NCBI RefSeq assembly: GCF_010093815.1 | Contig: NW_022985551.1 | Location: forward strand, 1,413,311-1,477,310 | Direction of reading: 5' to 3' | DNA from: Pseudovirgaria hyperparasitica | Lineage: Eukaryota > Ascomycota > Dothideomycetes > Acrospermales > Acrospermaceae | Length of the DNA stretch: 64,000 nucleotides | In this document: positions 55,052 through 64,000 of the stretch, piece after piece | How positions within the stretch are numbered: the first letter of the stretch is position 1 | Layout: each line of letters opens with the position of its first letter | Translations under genes and position numbers: made by a program | Notes under the pieces: generated by a model | The model's database searches: none | Told to the model about the DNA's origin: nothing | Seen by the model: the letters and a program-made list of their open reading frames with translations, nothing else

Positions 55052-56500
55052 TTAACCAGCCACAGGCTGCGTGGCAAATCCGGAAGTCATCATGTACGGC
55101 GGGTGTCGTGCGCAGCAGTGGAAGCACGAGCAATGCGGAGGATGACCATTGTAAAGATTGTACTGCTGGGAAGCTGCACCAAAGCAAGAAGACCCGTAGC
55201 TAGGCAGATGCTGTTGCAGAGCGGCCATTGGCTGTGAAGCCGGAGGGAATCCAAACATAGTGCGACGAGAGTAACCTTCAGGCGGTGGTGGAGGGGCCCA
55301 GGTGGTCGCGTTGCCGTAATACTCGGGCGTGGTAGGGCCTGAAAGAGGTGCAGTCGAGGCTGGAGAATGATCATGCGTGGACCTGGCACTCCATGGATCG
55401 TACTGCGAGTAAGCCGGAGCGCTGTACTGAGAAGGCGTGTGCTTCAGCGAGTAGTCAGGAGTAGGCAGCTGCTTGAAACCAGCCGTGTAGGGGTTCGTTG
55501 AAAAGCTCTTCATGCCGCTGTACTGGTGCAGAGAGGTATCGATCGGTGCTAGCTTCGTCTGGCGGTTGGCACGAGCCACAGCATTCGCTTCAAACTCTTT
55601 CCAGTGTTTGAGCCACGTGGTGAATCCTTGGGCCTCCTCAGGATTGCGGTGCAATCGGAAGTCAAAGGCTTTCAGCCACTGGGACTCAAGCACATTCAGG
55701 TCAGCCACGACAATGCCGCTGACATCAGCCCAAGACCGGTTGATGAAGGTGTTGTCGTCCAAGAACTTGCTGCCTAGTAAAAGGCCGAGGGTAAGGAACC
55801 TGTGCAAGTTGGTTTCCGGGTTCATCTGCGGGCCTTCTTGGGAGAGCTGTGTCATGCGCAACGACAAGTAATGCAAACCCAGAAGAATGGTCGCTGACGG
55901 AAGCCGGGTGGCAGTGAGAACACCACCGACCCACTTGCGGAAAGAAGGAGGCTGTGGACGATTGGGGCTAATGCTTCGAAAGATGTCAATATCTGCCATG
56001 CAGATGGGGGAGTGAAGAAGTGCATACATTCCCTGTGCCATGTCAGACACAAAATCAGTCATGACATCCAACTCATAGTCTAGATTTGCAGAGACACCAC
56101 CAGTTGGCTTCTCCTCTTTCTGCTGGGTGGCCCGAGCGTCTGTGTTGCGCTGTGCTCGCAGCATGTCTGCATCGGCCATTGTCCGCTGGTCCGTTCCACG
56201 CATGGGAGGCAGAATCGGTGCTACGACAGGCTCATAGTAGGAAGCAACTGCGTTGTTGGCATAGCCACCGTGATGCTGCTGCTGTCCATACATAAGAGCT
56301 GACTGAACAGACGGCAGATGTGGCTGGTCGTAGCGCTCTGAGTAACCAAAACCGCCGTCGTCATGCTGTCTCATCAACGATGGTGCCCCGTGTGTGAGCT
56401 GTGGATACTGGCGGGCACAGCTGTTATTGTAACCAGGGACAAATTCTGGGGGAGTGAGAGGCATATGCCGAGGCATGTGACGGGGATAGTAAGCCGGCAT
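55052..56500 (-). CDS. Clg1/PCL-like cyclin
   Basis: Single exon, 482 residues. The first 135 residues and everything after about 330 are disordered and Pro/Tyr/Gln/His-rich. Between lies a cyclin box (about 145-285) of the PHO80/Clg1 type: FVSDMAQGMYALLHS, then FRKWVGGVLTATRLPSATILLGLHYL, LGLLLGSKFLDDNTFINRSWADVSG and LNVLESQWLKAFDFRL. The KFLDDNTF...W and E-x-x-L-x-x-x-D/F marks are typical of this family, whose members pair with the Pho85/CDK5-like kinase to control nutrient and polarity responses. The His/Cys-rich end HPPHCSCFHCCARHPP is unusual. The upstream region is very long (see the next entries). Confidence 0.88.
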   Translation of the reverse strand: MPAYYPRHMPRHMPLTPPEFVPGYNNSCARQYPQLTHGAPSLMRQHDDGGFGYSERYDQPHLPSVQSALMYGQQQHHGGYANNAVASYYEPVVAPILPPMRGTDQRTMADADMLRAQRNTDARATQQKEEKPTGGVSANLDYELDVMTDFVSDMAQGMYALLHSPICMADIDIFRSISPNRPQPPSFRKWVGGVLTATRLPSATILLGLHYLSLRMTQLSQEGPQMNPETNLHRFLTLGLLLGSKFLDDNTFINRSWADVSGIVVADLNVLESQWLKAFDFRLHRNPEEAQGFTTWLKHWKEFEANAVARANRQTKLAPIDTSLHQYSGMKSFSTNPYTAGFKQLPTPDYSLKHTPSQYSAPAYSQYDPWSARSTHDHSPASTAPLSGPTTPEYYGNATTWAPPPPPEGYSRRTMFGFPPASQPMAALQQHLPSYGSSCFGAASQQYNLYNGHPPHCSCFHCCARHPPYMMTSGFATQPVAG

Positions 56501-57579
56501 GGCTGGTTGGTACAGGCGCTATGGTATAGAAAAAACTGGTGTTGACGGCACCCTGGAGACTGATGCATTAGATGGTGTCGCGCAGTATCGTGACTGTAGG
56601 CTTACTGTTTCTTCTATTCCCGACCGCAAAGAGCACGAGCAGAAGCTCTGAAGGGCTTGCTGTAGATCTAGACGGTGGCGATCATGCAAGTGGTAGCGAT
56701 ATTAGATGGTGTTGTGATGGATCAGCGATAGAAGGATGGAAACTTTTAGGTAGTGAGAAAGCTGTAGGTTGAAGAAAAGCAAGCGTTGAAAATTCGAAGG
56801 GCGAGGAGCGACTTTTGAACAGCGGTGACAAGCTTGTCCTGAGTGAAGCTCAACAAGGGAGGAACGTGTCCCGGGTGCGCGCGTGGTTGGACAGGTGGCA
56901 GCTGAAAAATTGAGGCTGCGTAGGTAGGTGAAGTGAAAGTGAGGAATGTGTGGCGTAGACTTGACAGATCCCACAGAACGGCAAAACGACTCTAACTGAA
57001 TAGATCGCTGTGCCGCAATGAAATGTGAAGTGTTTGCGGGAGAGAGTAGACAAACTTTCTTCGAAACTTCGAAACTTCGAAACAAGACCTGTCGATCGGG
57101 CAAGTCGTCGTGGCGGTTCAGGCAGGGAAGGATGCAGAAAAATCGCGAGGAGAATCCCAAAGCCACGTTTTTCGAGGACCCAAGAGGTGTAGTCGAACGC
57201 TGCGAGAAATGATGACACCGGCGAGTTTGCTGCAAGACTTGGTTTTGAAATGCGCCTTGATAGATGACCGAAGAATCACACCAGGCTTCACCTGATTAAG
57301 GATGAGGAATGATGGGGCTTGGTCTATGCAAATGTGACGAGAGCGCAGTCGTCGGTTAACTTTTCTTGTATCGAAGATCACCGAGTAGTCTTCATAGGTT
57401 ATAGGCTCGCTCTTTCTGTAGAACAGTCGTTCGACCGTGTTCAAGAAGTGAAAACGTGGTGGATCGAGGAACGGAGAAGCTGCGAGGATGTAACCGATAA
57501 AGGTGCTACGGGAGCAAGGACGACGCTAGTAGGCAGTTTGCAAGAGGCGAAGAAATTGATCGAGAGGTTGACAGGAGCG

Positions 57580-57760
57580 GAGAGGATCGGAATTGGAGAA
57601 GAAAGAAGAGGTGTGGAGGATGAGAGGATGAGGGTGAAGGGAGAGTGCGAGAGAGAGTGTATGATGAGGGTAGGAGACGGAAAGGGAGAAAGTGTGTGTG
57701 TGTGGGTTGTGTTGGTGGTGAGGGCGGCGAGAGAGAGAGAGTCAGAGGAGAGACCCTGGC
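57580..57760 (-). promoter_or_regulatory. Long CT-rich tract upstream of the cyclin gene
   Basis: The plus strand is almost pure purine (GAGGATGAGAGG, GAGAGAGAG and similar), hence a polypyrimidine tract on the cyclin coding strand about 1.1-1.25 kb before its ATG. It ends in (GT)n near 57691-57704, and (CA)n lies at 57830-57848. Probably marks the transcription start zone of a gene with a long 5' leader. Inference from position. Confidence 0.4.
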
Positions 57761-60552
57761 GCTACTCTGGGCGACCTGGACTAAGGGAAAATAGTGATGG
57801 ACTGGACTGGGGGGAGCGGCGGCGGCATTGCACGCACACACACACACGACGCCACTGACCAGTGACCAGTAAAGTGACCACCACCCCCAGGACGGACGCG
57901 CAAAATTGCGACTGGCGAAAAAAGCCTTTTTCCTTCCCTCCTGACTGGACCGACTCTTGGCCCTGCCCACCCACGCTGGTCTCTCTGCCTGTCCAACACC
58001 GACTCGTGCTAGTACTCTTCTTAATAATTATCGCCCCCCTATTAAAAACAACACGCTCATGCTGCACACACACACACTTGCTGCACAATAATTGGGCTTT
58101 TCATTCTCTCGCTCCTGTGGCAGTGTGGTCCCCGTTCCCGACACAGGCCGACCTGGGAAATTAAATCCAGTCCTTGATTTGCCCTGGTGTCGTTCGCTTC
58201 TTCTCCACACAAGCACTTGGTAGTAGTTAGTCATAATGAATGCATAGTATTACTGTATTAGTCTACTGTACTTTCATTGAAAGCAATAGCCTGATCCCTA
58301 CGTGCTCGTCTATTCCAGTCACCACTGCCGTTTGTCATGTCTGCGCCCCTTGATGATGATACTATACACTTGATCAAATCATGATGGATGCGCTGCACTG
58401 CGCTGTGCTGCGCTGCCACCTCCGATCCGCGGGCGGAGCATGGCTGTCCTGCCCCGTTTGCCCGTGGGGCCATGTGTCTGTCTGTCTGTCTTGCTTGCGA
58501 TCCTCGCTGCTCGAGCCAACGTCTGCTCGGGGGGCGACCGGGTTCAGGTTGGCGTCATGCAGATACACCAGACTTGTGGCATTGCATTGATGATGGAGCA
58601 TCTGAGAATCTCAGGAATGATGAGACAAAACAAAGGGCCACGTCGCAGCTTGTCCACCAGGGCTCCAATATTCTTTCATCCTTCTCCTTCCGCCTGTTCT
58701 CGGCATGCCTAAGCCGGCCGCGTTGGCTAGTGCCGACATAGTGGCCCTGGGCTCTCTCTGCTCGACATGCTGAGCAGCAGTGAGGTCATGACATGACGTC
58801 TGGAGATCGAAAGATTAATACCGTGTCGGCAACGGAGGAACATTGAAATTTCTCGTTAATCTATACAAATTATTCTTTCCACAGGGCTTAACAGAGTCGT
58901 GCCATGGGGGAAACAGGTTCCTTCATACATCCACTGGCTACGTGGTCCCATGGATGGCGAATTAGGTGCAATGGCGCAGCCCACACGGCCATTTCTCCTC
59001 GCGAAGCGAACCAACGGTCAACCGCATGATGGATGTACAGCGCTCCCCATTCTTGGGTTTGTGTGCAGTGCATAAAGTGCAATTCGTTCCGGCGGCTCAT
59101 TCATTCAGTTCGGCACTACGGGTTTCTGGTTCCTAAACAGTTTTTCTCTCGTGTGGCTGCAGAGTCAGGTTTTCCGCTGAAGCTTGTCCAATGACAGAGC
59201 CCGAAAGCCTGCGCTGCTGACATGAAGCTGATTCTGGTGACCACTTCTACACCGCAGCTCCAGACCTCTCACCATGTGTTGCCATAATAAGTCTTTAAAA
59301 GTGCAGCCTGTTGAGTGCTCACGACGCCTCGGGAAGAGTGCCCGGCTTCAAGACGCTGTCGCCTGGTTAGACAGAGTTGAACATTTGGCGCAGGTCTTGA
59401 CGCGTTATTCTCGGGGTTGGGCTCCATGACCTGCAGGAGGACCATAGCGATCCACAGCGGGCCTCATGCTCGGCTCTATCATCTATCTTGCAAGACCATC
59501 TGGCACACGCCGGCCGGCTGCGGACACTCTCACTCGTCCATCAGTCAGAGTGGTAAGCCGGCATGTGGTGTGTAATGCTCGAGAGTCATCTTCACCGCAC
59601 CGCACCCTAAACGCACTGCAGTTCACGGGAGACAATACGTCTCTCGACAGTAGACAAGCAGGCTGGCAACGCTCGAGTACCTGATGCTGTAGCTCACTCC
59701 TGTCTGTACACTGCCGAATCTGTGTAACTTTAGACCGATCGATTGGAGCGGCCTGGTAGGACTTTGTCCGCATCGCTGCCCGGCGCGTCGACTTGACGTA
59801 CGTGGTCGCAGCAAAGCAGAGTAATACCTCCGACCGGCCCAGTCCTATTCTTGCTAGCCAGCTGGGCCCACGTCGTCATACGCACATTCATGAGCACTTT
59901 GCCCGCGAGCATTTTTTTGGCGCTTCTAGCCGGTCTATAGGCGATGGTAGCTGTACCTGGCCAGCATAATCATCATCATCGTCATCATCTGTCACATTCT
60001 TTGGCGTCTCGCTCGCGTCGGTCTCCCTCGGTGTTTCTCCATGATGCAGTCTGCTAGTCACCTAGTCATGGTCATCAATAGTCATGCAGTCGCTCCCCAG
60101 AACAGTCCTCGAGTCTCGAATCTTGTGTGAGGAAACGGGAAGCGAACTGTGGAACTGTGGGCACATCCTCGGCTGATTTACGCACACACCTTACTGCCTA
60201 AGGCTGCTGATTCAGGCACGTAGGTACCCAGGCAGTAAGGCACGAATGAATATTTCAACATCTGATGTTGTGAGTGGATAATATATATGATATGATTGGT
60301 CGGCCTCGAACACGCTAATGATACATCTTCTCACCTCATTCATTTTCTCCTACTTTCATCTGGCATGCTATACAGTTATATTCCGATGCACCAGATAAAG
60401 GCAACAACAGGATACCATCTCAAAAATATGACACTAGACCAGAAGTTAGTTCTCTCTGCAGGCCTACAGGGTATATAGCCACGAAAAAAAAAACGTGAGC
60501 TCAGACTATCAGAGTGCCCCTGTACAAAGGACTACTACTGTGGCCTGGCATG
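57761..60552. other. Long intergenic region, no supported gene
   Basis: Together with 56501-57760 this makes about 4 kb without a gene. Short frames overlap on all strands. Simple repeats: (ATC/GTC)n at about 59967-59990 and an A-run at about 60484-60493. Nothing else seen. Confidence 0.5.
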
Positions 60553-63500
60553 CTACTTCGACTCCAGTCCCAATGGTGTCATCTTATCTGCCAATGGTAC
60601 TACAGGATCCCTCCCGGCACCTACGCTCTTGACTTCTGCAAAGTCCAGCCCCCTTCTGATGACAACCAAGTCACCCTTTCTGGCAATGGCAAAGTCTCGC
60701 TTGCATAGGAGGATGAGGAGCTTCCCTGCCATATTCCGCCATTCAGACAACACGAAAAAGTGCCGCTTGTACTGCTGTGTCGCACCGAAGCTCCGCGTGT
60801 CAAGACTGCACACCCACAGGTCGGTGTCGAGGAAGTAGAGGATGTGATCTACCGCTGCTATCAGATGGTCTATTTTGGCACCAATATGCTCGAACCCGGG
60901 CGAGGCAGTCAGGAGAGACGCAGTGTTGGTGAAGCTAGGGGTAGGCCAGCACGTGAGGGTTCTGGTATCGTTCTTTGACAGACGTAGGTCTGCGGCGATA
61001 TAGGGTGAAATAACGAGCGATATTGGGACTGAGTCTGCGGTGACGAGCACGCGATCGAGCTTGATTGTCGTTGGAGTGGAATTGTCCCAGGGATTGAGGC
61101 TTGCTTCCTGGCTATTCATGACCAAAATAGTTCGAGGGTCTGTGGGTAGTTGGGCAATAGCAGACCCAGGTATTGCTGACATTTCGTACAGTTTTGTACC
61201 ATCAGGGCTCCAAGCCCGGTATACTGACTGACCTACAGCTAGGATATTCTTCGTGGATGGTTCAAATTGAATTCCAGTGGTCGATTCGTTCGTTTTGATA
61301 TCTCCAAGCATCTCTTGTAGAGCCCAGCTGGTTTCTTTCTTGGACACCTGCGCAACAAGTAGTCGCCCTGACTCATCAGCGCTGCTTATATGAAGACCAT
61401 CAGTCTCGGTTATGGCCAAGGCTGTGACGGCAACATTTACAGCATGCGAATAGAGGACTCCACCGGTGCTCGCATCATTAGTTGAGAGCCATGAGACTGT
61501 TCCGTCCTCTTTTCCAAGAAATGCAACCAGGCCGTCAGCCGTCATCTTCATGGCCGTTATCTCCGGAGCGTTTAGCCCCTCTAGAATACTACCTCTTCGC
61601 GCTGTTGAGGGTACAGGGAGACTAAATTCGCTGGAACTTCCACCGTCTACGTCCTTGCGTACTAGTATAGCAGGTTCCCAAAGTCGACATTGCGTGGACC
61701 GGATGTCCATGAATCGCAAACTATCCTGACTGAATGCGAGGGCACGAATACCGTGTTCGTACGCATCAATTCGATATATCATGCTTAGCCTGTCGCCAGC
61801 AGAAACCCCCAAAATTAAACACTTGCAACGTGCCTTGTGAGCTACCTGTCACAAGTGTTCGTCCATCAGGAGAGCATGTTAGGCAATGAGCAAAGACACT
61901 GGGGATCTGATCCCTCGGCTCAGCCGTCCAGAGGTCATAAACAACGAGCTCTCCGTCGCCGTAGGATACTATGAGAACGTTGATTTCAGGGCTTGGGTTG
62001 AACGCAATGGCATCGACGCCGTACTGACTCGTCGATCGTGTGTAGTCTCCTAAGCTTCCCGCGCGAATGAAACTCAGAGGTAGTCGCTCATTGTCCACGT
62101 CTAATAGTAGAACTGTCTTGCCTCGATAGCTCACAGCCAGGGAAGTATAGTCATCAGAAAAAACTGCCAGACTAGGTGACTGACTAGGAAACTGCTCTAG
62201 ATCGGAACTGTCTATGCTTCCGACAAGATTTATCACGTTTATCTCAATACCATCGCCTACCCGTAGAGTTCGCAAGGTATTATCTCGACAGGCCACCAGT
62301 AAGAGTTCGTCATCAATGGTAAACATTGCTGACATTATTGGATGCGTCACACCATGCTTCCATAAATTTTCTCCGGTATCTGTGTCCCAAAGACAGGCAT
62401 GCCGCAATCCGATTGTAAGAAGCCAGCGCTCATCGTTGGCGAATTGCACGAGCTTTACCCGCTCAGCATGGCATAAGGTCTTTGTCAGTTGGAAAGAACC
62501 GCCGTCGTAAAGTTTGACTGCGCCTTTAGATAAACCAATCGCGAATAGTCTCTCGCCATAAGTGACGGCAGTCGTCTGAGCACCTTGAAAGTCAATTCGC
62601 GCTAGACAATCGTCCCAAGACTTTTGATACAGCCCCTTCACAAGGAGACCACGCTGTCTAGCCGAGTACATCCGGGCGATGATAGAGTCAGAAGGACATA
62701 TTGGAGGTATCAACGAATGGATCGAGGACGGTGAGGCAAGCAGCTGAGAACGAAATTTGGCACTAACGCGAATCAGGTCTGTGGCCCATAGCTGTACTGT
62801 TTCGACTTCTCGAGATACTGGAGGATAATGTTTTGCTCGTCGCTCTAAGAAAGCTCCCAGGTTCTTAGCGGCTCGTATCAATATTCCAAGGTCCTTTGAT
62901 CGGGCCGCGTATTCGATCCAGGAAAATACATTTCCTTTGAAGAACAAACACAGTTCTTCAAGTGGACCAGGATGTACCGATGTGGATCTATATATGTGGT
63001 CCGAGAAAAACGAACAAACATATCCTTCAAAGGCACTCTTCGAAGCAGGGTTGTCTGGTTTGAAGGGCTTCGTATTGCTAAACGACCGTCGTGCAACGAA
63101 AGGAGGACGGCCATTCAGGATCTTCTGTTCTCTGAACCAGTCACTGGACAAGAATCGAGCGCAAATGCTTGCTAGATAGGCGTGGCTCACTTTCCTGTCG
63201 ATTTGCAGCTCAGGGATGCAATTCTGCGCGATCATGAACTCCTTGGCAGTTTGATGAACCATTTGCACACGCGAGGCGTGATCGATAAAGACTAGATGGC
63301 CACAAATGGAAGCAATAGACTGTTCCAGTCCATGCACAGTCTCCTTTATGTCTAGCTTGAGCGCATACTGCAGCTCTTGGACCGTCAAGGGGCGGATGGC
63401 ACAGACGCACCAGGTCAAAATCGCTCGAGCTAACTTCGTGTTTCGATTTGACTTGAGAATATTGCGAAGCATCCTGGCGTAGACATCATTCATGTCCGGA

Positions 63501-64000
63501 GGTACTTCATTTAGGACACTTTCGATGGCTTCTTCACTATACGTAGTTTTGAGTTCCCGTACAATGAGCCGTACCCACAAGAAAGAGCCATTGGCCTTAG
63601 TGAGAAGTTGCTCCTCAAGCCATGCCCTGGTATCACCATACCCCACTGGCAGTTGATCCATCATTGAGTCAAGGTATATCTTGACGTCTCTTGCCGTATC
63701 AGCTGCCGATATTTGACGCTGTACCACCGATCCCTTCATAGTCCCAAAAGCATGCTCTATTTCGGGGATCCTACGACTTGTTATCAGAATGCGCAGATTT
63801 GGCGGTGGTCGACCAAGTAACGAAAAGAGTGCATGACTATTGCTGCATTCATCAAGTCCATCAATGACCCAATGATGAAATTGTGAACCTTCAAGGGGAA
63901 AAAGACATCTTTGAAAGAGTTTCCGCCAGACTGCCCTCTCATCCTCTCGATCCCAGGATACGTCTTCTTTCTGAAGCTCCATCATCTTGTTCCTTGAGAT
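60553..64000 (-). CDS. NACHT-WD40 (NLR-like) receptor, N-terminus outside window, frame broken
   Basis: The 5' part (61766..64000) and 3' part (60553..about 61805) are in different frames. The protein opens beyond the right edge, so the Walker A loop is not seen. The NACHT remainder shows Walker B WVIDGLDEC and the sensor strand RILITSRR, then a helical winged-helix/NPHP3-like region (RAILTWCVCAIRPLTVQELQYAL). From about residue 480 WD40 repeats follow through both parts (CSPDGRTLVTGSSQGTLQVF; IDAYEHGIRALAFS). Fungal NLRs of this design sense non-self or invaders and trigger cell death. The frame changes at a run of five C on the plus strand (61806-61810); no acceptable intron explains it. 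Sequencing indel, allele-specific null or true decay are all possible. Confidence 0.85.

Noticed and set aside
57319-58088. Frames of 108-179 codons in purine-rich DNA
   Set aside because: Arg/Glu- or Ser/Pro-rich translations of a polypurine tract and CA repeats, with no motif.
61749-61812. Intron of 31-40 nt joining the two NLR frames
   Set aside because: Too short for fungal splicing and would remove the conserved LQVFNF strand of a WD40 repeat; a one-base frame change explains the data better.

Overview
The window is nuclear DNA of a filamentous ascomycete, most likely a Dothideomycete of the Pleosporales type. The evidence is dense genes with many 44-110 nt introns, GTAAGT/GTATGT-like donors and CTAAC/CTGAC branch points, and fungal-only families: BTB-like proteins, 2EXR/F-box-like proteins, NACHT-WD40 receptors, Clg1-like cyclins and a bicovalent-flavin BBE-like oxidase. 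The species is not named. I support 25 protein genes (two run off the window ends) and one tRNA. Gene models were built by joining exons at visible splice sites and checking phase.

Layout. 0-7 kb: partial BTB-like protein (-), an unrecognised Ser/Pro-rich protein (+), an MFS transporter (-). 8.6-12.3 kb: an FAD monooxygenase (+) facing a secreted M6-type metalloprotease (-). 12.9-20.1 kb: the housekeeping core, with tRNA-Arg(CCG), the carnitine-pathway enzyme trimethyllysine dioxygenase (11 exons), proteasome ATPase RPT5 and an SRPK-type kinase. 21-28.7 kb: a second BTB-like protein, two small unrecognised genes and a HODM/DUF3445 haem-protein homologue. 30-39.4 kb: a gene fragment beside a 16-bp minisatellite, an SDR oxidoreductase, an unrecognised Ser-rich protein and a Gfo/Idh/MocA oxidoreductase. 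40.5-43.4 kb: a transferrin-receptor/GCPII-like membrane protein that keeps its zinc ligands but has lost the catalytic Glu. 44.3-48 kb: a divergent pair of secreted enzymes, a BBE-like flavin oxidase and a lactonase-type beta-propeller, which could act in sequence (oxidise to a lactone, then open it). 48.3-52.3 kb: a deaminase with widely split zinc motifs, an AT-rich TpA-rich degraded block, and two tandem F-box-like paralogues. 55-56.5 kb: a Clg1/PCL-like cyclin with about 4 kb of gene-free DNA upstream. 60.5 kb to the right end: a NACHT-WD40 receptor cut by the window edge and with a frame break at a five-base homopolymer.

No CRISPR array, virus-like element or intact transposon was seen. 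The points I would check first are the oxidase/lactonase pair, the M28-like protein lacking its general base, the NLR frame break, the AT-rich block, and the reversal of strand composition inside two genes (8.7-9.4 kb and 27.8-28.7 kb). The window looks mainly like ordinary gene-rich chromosome. I did not find a clearly new multi-gene system.
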